Shown: one piece after another, positions 36,401-51,400 of the stretch | Numbering within the stretch: position 1 is the first letter of the stretch | Layout of the letters: each line of letters starts with the position of its first letter | Origin: Lytechinus pictus | Taxonomy: Eukaryota; Echinodermata; Echinoidea; Temnopleuroida; Toxopneustidae | Reading direction: 5' to 3' | Assembly (NCBI RefSeq): GCF_037042905.1 | Contig: NC_087256.1 | Coordinates: 28,298,001 to 28,362,000, forward strand | DNA: 64,000 nt | Made by a program: the position numbers and the translations under genes | Notes under the pieces: model-generated | Seen by the model: only the letters and a program-made list of their open reading frames with translations | Told to the model about the DNA's origin: nothing | Database searches by the model: none

Positions 36401-39400
36401 CTTTTTTCGCTTTGTCCCCCCCCCAAAAAAAAAAAGAAAAAGAAAAAAAAATTGAAAATACGTTCCGTCGCCTATGATTCCGTCACCTATGGCACTCGCT
36501 GGTATTTGAATATATCATCATTTACACCCTCTCAAAGAAAGCAGACTTACTTTTGCCCTTTATTTTGCCCACAATGGAACTTACAGGAAAGCATATCAAA
36601 CAGGATGCAAATGGAGGTCTATTCAGCCGGACGTTATTATACGCTTTGGAGTTTGGATTCTTGTTTGCCTAGAAAACGTAAAGTATTTCAAGAGTTTTTA
36701 TATTTTCATTACATCTTTGTCCTTATTTCTCTATATCCGTAGCTCTACCATGTGCGTATTCGGGGGCGCCAAAATAGGGAGAAAAGGGAAGGAAAGAAAA
36801 GGGGTTGACGAATTGCTGTTTGACATGGGGGGGGGGGGGGGTGGATGCGCCGAATTGATGTTCAACCTAGAGTATGTATATAGCGGGTGCCGAATTTATG
36901 TTTTGCTTAGGGGCGCCGAATTGATGTTCGACCTAGGATGTGCCAAATTGATCTTCATCCTAGGGGGGGGGGGCGAATTAATGTTTTACCTCGGGGCGCC
37001 GTATAGATGTTCGACATAGGGGCACCGAAGGGCACCGAAATGATGTTTAACCTTGGGGATGGGGCGCCGAATAATTTTTTTCTATATACGGTTGTCGAGT
37101 TGCTGTTTGACATATAGGGGCGCCGAATTGATGTTCAACCTAGGGGGTGCCGAATGGATATTCACCACACGCCAATTTGATATTTGTCTCGGTGCATCAA
37201 ATTCAGGTTCAATTTACCTAGGGAGGGGAGGGGGTGCCAAACTCATGTTTGCTCCCATCAATTACCAATCATGTTCATGATTACCAAAAGTGCCTAGAAA
37301 GTCCTAATTTTAGATCAGAATATAAAAACAAATTCATCCTACTCTTCGCATTAATTGTTTAGTAAGGTGGCGATCCTGTTCATGGTAAGATAAGTGCTTA
37401 GAATGTCTGACTTTGTATCAAAATATATAGATTTTTATTCAGCTCGCGCTTCGCGCTCGCATAAACTGTTTTGTTACTGATCATCCTTTTCATGATAACC
37501 GAAAATGCTTACTCAAATGTCCAAATTTTAGGTAAGAATATGAAAAAAATTTCATCTCGCTCTTTGCGGACGCATCAATGTTTAGTTAGATGACAATCCT
37601 GTTCATGATTACCAAAAGTGCTTAGAATGTCCACATTTTAGGTCAAAATATCAATCACTTTTTAAGCTCGCGCTTCGCACTCGCACAAATTTACGAGGTC
37701 AGAATATCAAAAAATTTGAACTCGCGCTTAGCGCTCGCATTAATTATTTAGCTATATACCCATCCTGTTCATGGTTATAAAAAGTGCTTATGATGTCCAG
37801 TGTTGGATTGGGAATTCAAAAATTGTCAGTTCGCACTTCGTGATCGCATAAAATGTTGATAGATACTCATCCTGTTCTTGATTGCCAAAAGTGCTCATAG
37901 ATTTTTTTCCCCTCAAATTTTAGGTCAGAATATAAAAAAAATTCAGCTCACGTTTCGCGCTCGTATCAATAATAATTGTTTAAATAATTCATATACATAT
38001 CATGTTCACGGTTGCAAAAAGCGTAGAATGTTTGATCGGAAAACAGATGAAAATATCCCCCTCCCCTATTGGCGAAAGCTGGATCTAGCCCCGGTTAAGA
38101 AATTACAGCTCCCGCACATAATTTTAGTATGGTCTACCACTCTGATGAAAAGTTGAACTAAATTGAAACCCCAAAACGCTTAAAAATTCTATGCTTTCTG
38201 GTCGCATTTATTCTTTTCAAGAAGTGGATACAACTTTGATCTTTTTTTACATGGACACACTATGGACACATTAAAAAAAATGGTCTTCGATTGCCTTTTT
38301 CACGTGGTTGTGGAATAAGACAATTCAAAATGCATTTAGGCACTTTGATTGCCTGAGTGGTCGGGTCGGGGTGCAATTTTCCGAAAAGTTCACAGGGGCG
38401 CAAAAATAGTGACCCCCTCGTGGTGCAAAATCCTGGATATGCGCATGTCCGTCGGGCATCGTTTCCACTTTTGTACCTCTTTATCTATACCGGTGTGATA
38501 CTATATAAGTCCATGGATCAGTTTACTTCCATTTCGTCTGATGCCAAATCGTCAAATTGCCAACTCGCCTACTATCATTAAAGTCTACCATAATTATGTT
38601 CATCCACTATCGTCTAGTAACCAGTTGGTCCAATAGCCATTCAGTCCATATACCATTTGGTCTAATTGGACAACGTGCTATTGTGCAAAATGAATGAAAA
38701 TGAATTGGATACTGGACCAAATAGTTGTTCGACGAAATATTGATGGACGGAATGGATATGGACTAAATTAAATCAGACCATGTGGTGAGTGCAAGTTGGC
38801 ACTTGGCAGTCGACGACTTGGCAATTTACCAATGGACCTACTAGGCCACTAAATTGAACTTGTCCGAGTGTGCCATAACACCTAAACTGCAGGCTTTCTC
38901 ATATCCGATACCCCCCCCCATCCCCGCCGCCCCAAGAAAGGGAAGGGGGGCATGGAGGAGAGAGAAGAAATAAAGAAAGAAGTAGATTGTTGAAAGGGAA
39001 TCAAAATAATATGAATCAAAGGGAATGTAAACGCAATATCATACTCTGTTTGAATCGCTTCTCTTTCATGGAATTTATATTTTGAATAGATCGTTTCATT
39101 TCAGTCTTTCACATTATTTTACTTTCAACCCTGTATTTCATCAGCTTTACTATCAAAAGCCTGCGTAGCGAATTACAAAACGTCCCATCCTTGTTTCACC
39201 ACCCATGACATTACGTAATTATCATTTTATTATTATCATGTAATGAAATTCATACTGTGTTTACACGCTGCATCTGCTGTCAGTTTGACTACCTTGTAAA
39301 TATTTATTTACAAGGTAAAGCTTATTTCCAAGGTAATATTTATTTACAAGGTAAAGCCTATTTCCCCACTGGAAAATAGCTTTAGAGCTTTCGTGGGTCA

Positions 39401-42400
39401 TCCTGTGTAAGCCTGTTGTTTTTAATGCTACTGTATATATATTATGGTGACTTGCGAAATAAAATCAATCAATCAATATTTTTTGACGATATCCAGTTGA
39501 AATCAGTGGCGTTCAAAATAATGGGGAAGGATTGGGGCTATATGGATTCCCAAATTTGTCACGGCCAATACAAAAAGAAAGCGAGAAGGGGAACTAATAT
39601 CTGAATATTATGTCAAAATCTATCACCGATAAAAAATGATTTGTGCCCGACACATATATCTGGCCCCTTAATTCATATATTTTACGTTTATTATTTACGC
39701 CAATAGTTCAAGCAAGGTTCCTAACATCTTTCTGTATTTTTCGATGTTTACACAATTCCTAGCCTTGGGTTGGGGGTTGTGTGTATTCCTTATGTTCGCA
39801 TTTTTTAATGTTATTTTTCTATTTATTTCAATATTATCCTCTCCAACTTTATTATGGTATGACTATTCAAGGAATTATAATTACTCGTTTGCTTGCATGC
39901 TCCATGACCGCTTTGCCTTCACTCCGGGGGGGGGGGGCACTTACATTGACGAGTGGATACCATGCGCGACCCCAAAAACACAAAAATATAAAAAAAAAAG
40001 GGTATCTATGTTGCTATGAAAGCTACGTGTTTAGGGTAATATTTTCGGGGATGATGAAACAAAATTAAAATGTTTTATAAAGGATGTCCTTTTTGCCCCA
40101 ACACTACGTGTTTAGAGTCCGACTTGCGCGAGTTGTGGAAGGTGCATGGGGCCGTACTAAACCAAAATAATGATGTGTAAAGGTAAAACCAACGACCGAC
40201 GGACCCGACATAACAATAAAATATCGCTGTACTTGTTTAGGGGTTCATTTCGGGAATACTTGCCAAGAGTATCGTTTTGTTTCCAATACTTGTTAAGGGT
40301 CGGTTTGAGACGCCAATACTTGTTAAGGGGTGCAGTTTGAGAATATGGAAAATACGTGTTTGGGTGCTTTTCGAGACCCCATGGTCGCGCATGGTATCCA
40401 CTCGTCAATGGAAGTGCCCCCCCCCCCCCCCGGCCTTCACTTCTCTCAGTGCGTATTCAGAACTATTACTGGAGTTGTAAAAAACCCATAAAGGCAAAAT
40501 ATTATATTTTCATCGGCAGCACATGTGCATTAATTACATCATCATAAATTAAGTACATCAGGGTCCATGATCAGAAAAAGCGTATACCCATTAAACCTCG
40601 CCAGATGGGGCTTGTCCCAAAATAAAAATTTTATTTTTGTCTCGTTTCGAAATTTCATTTTTATTTTGGCTGCTATATGCTTCAAGCACATATTTGCTTA
40701 CTGTATATAGTTTGCCTATGCATTTTACTCATTATATATTTTTATATATTGTATTTCTCCAGTCACTACATATACGATTGTCACTTGTATTATGATCATG
40801 TCTCAAGCATTGTAAATTTGTTTTGTATATTATTCCAATAAATGCAAAAAAATCCTGCAAAAAAAGCCACATCACCACATAGTTGAACCATTCCAACTAT
40901 TTATACGATCAATACGATCGCCTCGACTGATCTGATACGATTAATTATTCCGCGATTATAATTAAGGCCCTTGGAACCGGGGGTGCAAAGCACCCCCAAG
41001 ATTTTACAATGGGGTGCGGCGTGCATTATTTTCCATGTAGGCAGCTCCCCCTGGAATTCTGGTATAGGTGTCGAATTGGATAAATGTAGGAAAATTACCA
41101 ACATTTTGTATTGGAACCTTTTTTTAATGTTTTTCTTTTGCTTTGTCAAATTTTCCTCAGCACCGCCACCAAAAAAAAAAATCGTGACAGTGTGAACTTG
41201 GCACTTTTTTTTCAATCATAAAAAATGATTATATTATTTTCCCGCATGAGTTTTGAAATATTGACACGTACGCCAGAATCTCTTTGGTCCTAATATGAAG
41301 CATAAATTTCCACGTCTATAAAACAACAGTTATCATTCGTTTTTCCTATAGTTATAGCAGGGAAATGGGAGTTACAATTCCATTGATAAATAAGTCTAAA
41401 ATGTTATGCCAATCAAGATGCAAGTCCCGGATGCAAGTAATGTCTTTGTCCTGCTCATGTCGCAGTCATTCACATTTTTTCAACGGTTGAACTGCTCGTG
41501 CACACTCTGTATGCGTATAGGCCTTTCCCGGAGGCCTTTCTTCCTCTCATTTGTTATAAAATTTCATCTTTTTATCAATTCTTTCTACTTGTTTACTGTC
41601 TATGAAGGGGTAGCAAGTTGATCTCCCATGGGGTGCCCCTATCTATTGCTGCATCATTTGTATCCATTTCTCTTTGACCATCCATTTCTTGGGAAAATAC
41701 ATCAATTGGATGATCCATTTATATATGCCTATCCATCCATTCTTTCAGTCATCCATCCACCGGTCGTGCTGATGGTTTGATTATAGCATGGACCTAATAG
41801 GTCCATGATTGTATAAAGTATAAAGCGCCCTACTATATCATTATAGGCTACCCCCACCCCCTCCCCATACTACATAAAAACTCGGCGACCCATGTACACA
41901 TTTCAAAGCAGACGTAATGTACATGCACAATTCCCTTGTACATGTTGCACCTTGCTGCTTCTCAAGGTTTGCTTAGTCTTCTTTCACATACGTTGTTGCA
42001 CTTTGCCCCACGGCGTGCCTTGTAAAGTTCTGTTGTAAGACTCTACATGCTGGTCGGCCCTGGAAATCACAACTCTGAAGCACGTGCACCGCGCAATACT
42101 CAACTTCTCATTTTTCCATATCTCGATGCAAGCTTTCTTGTGTGGATGCAAAAATAAGAGTTTTCCCAGAAATCTTGTCCCTGACGTCATGTCTGCCCCC
42201 CCCTCATTTTTTGACTCATGACGCCTTTACTCTGCTTGTTCGACCTTGAGCCGTTGGTCCCCTGGTTGCTTGCTCACAGGCATTCGTGCTTTCTTAGCAG
42301 TCAGGTAAAAACCTCGGCACAGAAATAACAGAAATTAGCAACTTGATGCGTACGTTGGTCACATTCATGCTATCACGGTCTACACAATGTAGACTACACG

Positions 42401-45400
42401 TACGTACTTCGCATCAACAGGTTTCTCAGCTCACCTTTTGACCTCGCGAGTTCAATCTAAACAAACGAAGAGTAGTCAAGTGTTGCATTGGGATTGTATC
42501 TTCGTTATGTTTTACTACAGGCCTATATTTAACCCCGCATTGGGGTTGCATCTTCGTTATGTTTTACTATAGGCCTATATTTAACCCCGCATTGGGGTTG
42601 CATATTCGTTATGTTTTACTATAGGCATATATGATTGCATCTTCGTTATGTTTTACTATAGGCCTATATTTAACCCCGTATTAAACAAACCCTGTTTTAT
42701 ATCGTAGAACCTGCTCTGAAAGTAATCGTTTTTCTATTCGCCCTTTCCCTTCATGCTTGGCTGTAGACAGAATGGTGGTGGCCGTCTGTTTAGAGTTTTA
42801 AATATTTTTGGTCTAACTTTTTTTTCCAATTTCTCCTCTGTACTTTGCGAGTGGATCTAAATAATCTGAAACTGACTGAAACATTCAGGAAAGATAAAAA
42901 AAACACCAAAATATCAAATTAGGGTATGTTGTATCCATATCCCTTTATGATGGCTCTCCTGATTCTCTTTCACCAATCCACTTCTTTCTTTCTTCTCTCT
43001 CCTCCCTCCCCCTTTCCTTTGGGGAGGGCCAAGGAGTCCAGTGAGCTGCGCTATAGCGCCTCGCTGTAGTTCCCGTATATGTATCACGCCAAGCTATACA
43101 TGAAGGGAAAGGTGCATAAAAGAGCTACAATCCACATGAATAAAGATCAAACTCGGAACTCGGCCCTTGCCCATCTCTGGGATTCTCGTATCTCTTTTAG
43201 TCTTGGAGTACTTTCAGATTCATGACATAAGAGTCCGAAAGTAAGCCGTATTGGGCAATCCTTTGCTTCGTCATTCACGTCAGATAATCAACGTGTCTGA
43301 ATCCTTTTTCATGCGTACGATACATTTATGGATATAGCTCAATATAGTATTCTTATCCTGTGTGTGCTATCGCAAATAGTGGATTATATCTGAAACTAAT
43401 GCAGAGCGCAAGCATGTCGCTAGCCGCCTAGCATCGGCTCATTGAGCTTGCACGCACCGTTCGATGTTTGCTTTCTACTCAGCTACACACACAGAGTACT
43501 GCACTTTGTTGATACGGGGATTTCTTGATACTGCGCATGCGCCATGACGTATTTCATCAATATGCATGAGTCGTAATGAATATGCATGATTCGAACGGTG
43601 TTCTAATATCAATTTATTTTTTAACCCGAGAGGGCGTCAATAAGAAAGTTCAAACTTTTATCGTTTAACCGACATTTGTTATAATATATGTTTCACCCCT
43701 CAATATCATGAGAATATAAAAGTTATGCAAGTTTCTTTTCCGTGATAAAATAGAGCAATAATATAGGTATTTAATGAATGTAATAATTTCAAAATTGATT
43801 CATTGCCCTTGTCTGAGATCAACCAATCATACACTATACCTTTAATATCATCAACAGGTTAAAGCCCCCATCACACTTATTCCGAATCAAGCAGAATTGG
43901 CCTGAATGAAGGACTATTGTTTGACCACCAATTGGTCATTTAAATCTACTTCCAACATCGTTCAAAATACCCCTCGAATGTTTTGAACATGACCAAAACC
44001 TTCGGGACGGCCAAAAGAAATGACAAAAATATTTCGAATGCACTCAGAATGCAGTCAGAATATTTATAATGCCCCTAGAATGTCCAAGAACGTAACACGA
44101 ATTATCAATCTGACTCCATTGCGGTTAAATTTTGACTAGTGTATGATGATACACCTGGTCAATTTACTGAATTTCAACTCCAGTTTGATGAATTCATAAG
44201 TTCCTCCCAAAAATTTCTAGATTTTTTGAATATTTTTTCTTTCCAGCTTCTGCTCGATTCCTGCTGATTCCGAATAAGCGTGACGGGGGTATTAAGGAAT
44301 ACCTTGTTACCAGGCTCCTAGATAAGAAACATTCATATAATTGTTGAATCACTTTAATGGGCCTGTTGTTTTGGACCTTGGAAGAATTGAAATTGTGGAT
44401 ATTGTGGTGTGTTCAATGCCAACTTAAGCACCAACATGAATCATGATTCAAACGCTATTACAAAACACAGATATAATGAGAAACAAAGGGTGTGTTCAAT
44501 GTCCCTCATTCCCAGTCGTAATAGTAAACGTCTTTCAGATCTCATAGCAGAGGAAAATTTAAACACAGAAAAAGGTACGTTTTGAAACATGATCAGCATA
44601 CATGTAGATTACAACCTTCAGCATCGCGAATGCAATGAAATCGTCCACGATAGAGTTTTGAAACATCCACCCAACAGAAAGTTGATTTGAACAAAAAGAA
44701 AACAATCAAGCAAGAATACTAAAGAAAATCTAATCAAACTTGGATGTCAAATAAGAAAGTTATGACAGTAAAAAGTTCCACTTATCTTTCTAAAAACAAT
44801 TATATTCTCAACACAGTGGTATGCAAATTGGAGTCGTTGATGTCACTCATTACTCACTATTTATTTTGAATTTTATTGTTTGAATTATACAGCATCTCAT
44901 ATTTTTTGCAGATTTGACAAGGACACTCTTCATCAAATCAAAATCTATTAGTTAATAACAATGGCAATTCCTCATGTTCAGAGGGAAATAAAACTTTGTT
45001 TCACATTGTATTGAGAAAATAAAAATATTTCAAAATATTTCATATTTGATACATTCATACAAAAGAAATATTGAGCAAGGGTTACCTAATTTGCATACTG
45101 ACCAGGGCCCCGTAACACAAAGCTTTTTTTAATAGCAATGATTGTAGAACATTTTTTACAATCCCATTGACTACAATGTACAATCAATCGTTGAAATCAA
45201 GCATATGATCAATCGCAAACCTTTGTGTTGCGGGACCCAGGATGGGCATATAGAGTTTTTCTCAAAATCTAGTGAACCCCTTCACAAAATGCACTCCATC
45301 ATGCTTGGTGTTGTATGCAGACAACAACACATTTGATTGGCGAGCCCTGAGAAACAAACTCTATTGTAATATTTTATCACCTGACTTCACATCTAAAACA

Positions 45401-48400
45401 TGGCAGAACTTGAAAACTTTAAATATGTTCATTTTCCGGTGGCCAGGGGTTCACTAACTTTTGGACACCACTGTAAATGTTTCTGTTTTGTCATTTTTGG
45501 ACTAATAAACCTTTGGAATATGTATTCGAACTTTCAGAATAAAATCACATTTGGAGTAAAGAGCTGTAACCTTCTGCACTGGGTTTATTGTATGATGCAC
45601 AATGACACATTTTTTATCACAGCATGGCAATTTGCAATCATAGCCCCCCCCCCCCCATAACGTATTTATCTTTAAACAAGATGCTATGTTTACCAAGCAT
45701 TAAAAACAAAATTAATAAAAAAATAATTATGTAGTAAACTCTTACATAAGTATGTCTGGGGACCATAAGATCAATTGAAGGTTTATTGGGATGTTAATAG
45801 ATGTCATGACTGTAAAGTTTTAATGTCCATGATGCATACAAATTTTGGCATCATGCCAATACGTGAGGGTGATAAAAATTATCAAGAATTTTTTTCATCT
45901 ACTTTTGTTTATTGTTTGGCCATGCTTGTTCGAATGTAGAATTACACATAAACACTTGAGAATATTTGGCCATTGGAAAGAAATAATTGATTAGTATGAG
46001 CTTCATGTAGTATGATGGCATATAGTCATTGCAACCTATTATTGATGACAGTGTTTAATGTAAACTCTGTATATATTTTTCTTCACAGGACAGAACTTAT
46101 CATACTATCAGATCATGTGAGGGCCAAAAGACCTAGATCTTCATCATTAAAGTCTGCATTTGATACTGGCGAGAAAATATCAATGAGTTCTGTAAAAACA
46201 AAGTCCATCAACTCAACCTTCAATTGATTTAAAAGGATGCAAAAAAAATGATAAACTAACCAGAGAAGTCAATGAAATCATTCATGAAATGAAAATGATT
46301 TCTGATCAATTATTCAGTTTTGTGTTCCGTAGCACTGATCTGAATTGGATTTACCATAGCCGAGAAGTGCCTGCCTTGAAATTAAACGTACATGTATGTT
46401 TACCAGATAATCTGACAGTTCAGTCATAATTTCTACTGGATCTCGGTATAATTCCAATCTGTGCATCATTTCAAACTGTAAAAGTTTATTAAAGGAGAAT
46501 GAAACTCTTGGAGCAAGTTAGCTTTTCTAAAAGCAGAAAAATCAAAGAATAAGATCAACAAAAGAGTAAAATAGGACTAGCAATAGAAGAGTTATGAGCA
46601 TTTGAATGTCGAGATCACTAATGCTATGGAGATCCTCCCATTGGCAATGCGACCAAGATCTATGATGTCACAGATGAACAACTCTCCCCTTATGGACACT
46701 GAAAATATACCACAAAACATCTCTTTTTGCTCATTCTAATCATATGACAAACGATTCATCAATGATATAATGTTGTGAAACCTCTGTACTTGTCCTCTCA
46801 TAAAGAGAACACCTCATCTTGTGATAGACTATATAAAAGTGAGAATATAAGTGAAATAAGTACTAAAGTAATGAGGGAGTTGTACGTGTGTGACATCACA
46901 GATCTTGGTCGCATTGCCAATAGGAGGATCTACATGGCATTAGTGATCTCAATATTCAAATGCTCATAACTTTCTTATTATTCATTCAATCTTCCTCAAA
47001 CTTTCAACAATATGTTTCTTTGATTTTTCTCTTTGATATGGATTCAGCTGGTTTCAAGGGTTTCATTCTCCTTTAACAATTTTAACAATTAATCTATGGT
47101 CTGCTGGAGGATGAAACTTTGAACGATTTTATATATGGAACTGAACGCACAAACCTGAAGTGTGTTCAGTGCACGATTACGATTAGCAGAACCAGGGCAT
47201 TGATCAATATGATTGCGTGTTGCATATCATGACCGTGTTGGCATTTAAAGGAGAATGAAACTCTTGGAGCAAGTTAGCTTTTGTGAAAGCAGAAAAATCA
47301 AAGAATAAGATCAACAAAAGTTTGAGTAAAATAGGACTAGCAATAGAAGAGTTATGAGCATTTGAATGTCGAGATCACTAATGCTATGGAGATCCTCCAA
47401 TTGGCAACGCAAGCAAGATCTATGATATCACAGATGAACAACTCTCCCCTTTTGGACACTGAAAATATACCCCAAAACATCTCTTTTTGCTCATTCTAAT
47501 CATATGACAAACGATTCATCAATGATATAATGTTGTGAAACCTCTGTACTTGTCCTCTCATAAAGAGAATACCTCACCTTGTGATAGATTCTATAAAAGT
47601 GAGAAAATAAGTGAAATAAGTACTAAAGCAATGAGGGAGTTGTACGTGTGTGACATCACAGATCTTGGTCGCATTGCCAATGGGAGGATCTACATGGCAT
47701 TAGTGATCTCAATATTCAAATGCTCATAACTTTCTTATTATTCATTCAATCTTCCTCAAACTGTCAACAATATGTTTCTTTGATTTTTCTCTTTGATATG
47801 GATTCAGCTGGTTTCAAGGGTTTCATTCTCCTTTAAGTGTGACTCTAAATCATACTTATATCTTTGTGAAACACCCCCCCCCCCAATGTATTTTTTGATG
47901 TATTCAAATTGTCTAAGGACTTAACATAGTAGGTTCAGCCTATTTCTTTTAAATTGCCTCTCATTTGTGTATCATCGTGATGAATTAATTTTGCTCCTCT
48001 TATGCACCTAGTCTAATCAGAACTTTCAAGTAGCACTGTTCTTGCAACTCACTAGCCTAAAACAAGAACAGCATTTGTTTGTTCTTGATTTTGTACTTAC
48101 ACTGTATTTTGGCTTTCAATTGTGAGAGGGAGGTACATGTAGTCCTTACATCAGTCTGTATCAGTTATAAATTTGTTTGATGATGATTTTATGTACCAGT
48201 TCAGAGAAGAGATATCAAAAATCATGATAGTAAAATTACTCATGAAACCAGAATGCCAAGCTATATACCAATATAACGAAAGATAAATGTGATAACGATC
48301 TCAAAATGTGTTAAAAAAGAATCCAATAAAATGGCCACCAAATTGATTGTATGTATGGGCCAAATGCAGGAGCGGACCCAGAGTTGATATTTTACAAGGT

Positions 48401-51400
48401 ACTACAGAATTTTTTGTTTAAAAAGGGGAGCTCAAAAAAACTAACAAGCCCCCCCCCCCAAAAAAAAAAGTTTTCGCCTATATTTAAGGTCAATTTGTCT
48501 TTTTTTTAAATCCTACGGGGGGCTAGTGCATCTTCAGCCCCCCCCCCCTGGATCTGCACCTGAAATGGCTCTGGAAAATGGGTAATTGCTGAGAAATTAG
48601 CAAAATAAGCACAGAACTCAATAAAATGTCTGGTATTTTTCCCAAGTAATACACAGTCCCAAATACACCTTTTTGTGTTGGTGATAATCAGAATTATCAG
48701 TTTTCAATTTAGATTTCATGATTTTACAAAGTTAAATTATTTCAATGTACCAGACCTAGATCTATGATAATATGATGACAATTAACCTTCATTTTAAAGA
48801 CTTTCTCATTAAATAATTGTGTGTTGCAACGTACTTTCTTTAACCTTAAACTTGAGCAAACATAAGAAAAGATAGCTTTAGTGTCAATAAATTAGCAACA
48901 TTTAAGAAATTGATCATTGACCTCTTTAATAACATTTTATAGATTACACAAATAATATCATAACATTACACCTCTTCAGGAGACTGGTAATAAATCATAG
49001 TCATCAAATTGTGAAAAAATGATAAAAAACAGATTGTGAGACTATTGATCTCATTCTGAACCATTAATTGACTCTTATCATGATTTTTAATACCATTTCA
49101 AGGAATAATCATCACTTCAGAAGCCCTGTTTGTAAATAGACTCTTTTTTATCATGTGCAATTATGAACCTTGAAACCTTTTAAAACTCCACTAAAACATG
49201 TTATTCGACTTTAATGGATTGTTTAAAAAAATCTTTCTGATTTCAAGACACCATCCTAGGGGATCAATGTACTGAAAGCATTGCATGTATTGATTAAATC
49301 AAATACATTTAGGATTCTTGGATTAAAAAAGATTATTACTCATAATACTTGATACATATGTATACATAGTGTGTTGAATCAAGTGCCTTAAACATGAATT
49401 CCAGCTGTTGTAGAGATCTAAAAATTGGTCCATACAGAAATTCAATAAATTTATCATTAGTTTTGTAGGTATAAATAACTATAAAAAATTGCATAGTTAT
49501 TATGGCAGAAATATGTAATTGCCCAGAAATTGACAAAAAATAAGCATGGTATGCCAGCCAGGTGTATGATTTTGTTCAAAGCAATAGAAATACATTGTCC
49601 CACATATGCTTTTCTGTGTTAGTAATGCTCAGCGTGGTAATTTTTTCAGCCTAGATTTCATGATTTAATAGCATAAGTTTTATGTATCAGATCAGATAGA
49701 TACATTTACAATGATTTACTGACACTCAACATTGATTTTGAATATTTTGTTCATGTAAAGATTGTTTGATGCAACTGCATGATAATTTGTGGTGTGATAT
49801 TGAGATATTTACCTTGATAAATGGTGATCCAGCAAAGAGCTTTTCCATGTATGCAGCAACCTTAGGGGCCGCCATCCTCTCAGGATCTGATCCTCCAATA
49901 TCCCTAGCAACAAGCCTGATGACAAGAAGAGAATGATAGAGGGGTGAGTGGGGGAAAAAAAGGAGAGGGATGGAGGGGGGGGGAGAGGGATGAAGGGGTG
50001 GGGGAGAGAGGGATGGAGGGAGGGAGAAGGGGGATGGAAGGGGGAGTAGAGATGGATGGGGGAGAGGGATGGAGGGGGATGGAGGGGAGGGGGAAGAGAG
50101 GGATGGAGGGGGGAGAAGAGAGGGATGGAGGGGGGAGAAGAGAGGGATGGAGGGAGAGGGGAAGAGAGGGATGGAGGGGGGTGGGGGAGAAAGGGATGGA
50201 GGGAGGGAGAAGAGAGGGATGGAGGGGGAGAAGAGAGGGATGGAGGGGGGAGAAGAGAGGGATGGAGGGGGGAGAAGAGAGGGATGGAGGGGGAGAAGAG
50301 AGGGATGGAGGGGGGGGGAGAAGAGAGGGATGGAGGGGGAGAAGAGAGGGATGGAGGGGGAGAAGAGAGGGATGGAGGGGGAGAAGAGAGGGATGGAGGG
50401 GGAGAAGAGAGGGATGGAGGGGGAGAAGAGAGGGATGGAGGGGGAGAAGAGAGGGATGGAGGGGGAGAAGAGAGGGATGAAAGGCGGAGTAGAGATGGAT
50501 GATAGGGGGAGATGGGTGGGGGTGAGGGATGGAGGGGAGGGGGAAGAGAGGGGTGGAGAGGAGAGATGGAGAGGAGAAGAGAAAACAATTCCTCAAATCC
50601 ACTGACAATGCCATAGAGAAACATATGATCAATCAACTGGACATGGTGGCTCAGTGGTAGAGCGCCTGCCTCATAGATGGGGAGGTCATGGGTTCGATCC
50701 CCGGCCGAGCCATACCAAAGTCTAATTGGGCCTTAGACTGGAGAAGGGTAATAATATATTATGTTATGCAGGGCCTGCAGGAAGAACAGCTTACAGCTGA
50801 GAGTGGCTACCCTGGGTAAATAAGAGTTATTATCACTATTATTATATATTAATCTTTATTTCAGATGATGTATGAAAGAAAACCGCAGAAATGGAAGAAA
50901 TAATGAATGCCGCCAATTTGAAGATTAGAGAATGAACAAAAAGGGCTAGGAAAAATTAATGGCCTGGAATGGACAATTTTGTAGTTTATAAAATGAATGA
51001 TAATATCGTACATGGAATATGATAAGAAAAGGAAAAATGTACTGAACATTTTGGTACCATTTTCTTTTGCATTATGCGGTGCCGTTCATAGAAAAAAGCT
51101 GTTTGTGCTAATTTTTACACAGTCAAAATTGGCAATGCAATTAAAAACAAAATTACTGTTTAAACATGCATATTGGTAATTCTTCACTAAACTGCTATAT
51201 TCATATCAATATTTTCAAAGTATGAATATTAATAGATATTAATGTTGCCAATTTGAGGAAGAAAGGCGGATCAATCTGAATCTCAAGAAAGATGTATACC
51301 TCTAAGGGTTAAAGAAGAAATAATTACCTTCCACTTTCGATTCCATGGATATATCTGGCGAGGTCACTCGACGCACCATCGGAGTAGATGGTCAAAGAAG

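Noticed and set aside
42486-42680. CRISPR-like regular repeat
   Set aside because: Units are contiguous tandem copies without unique spacers, and the genome is eukaryotic.
46775-47729. Pair of conserved 64-residue frames
   Set aside because: Conserved because the two MITE copies are nearly identical; each lies in a foldback with no codon signature.
49809-50636. Long Pro/Ser- and Gly/Glu-rich frames on both strands
   Set aside because: They arise only because a 21-bp minisatellite has a period divisible by three; no motif, and all frames stay open.
50636-50712. Possible tRNA gene
   Set aside because: A and B boxes fit, but the acceptor strands do not pair and a SINE body and tail follow.
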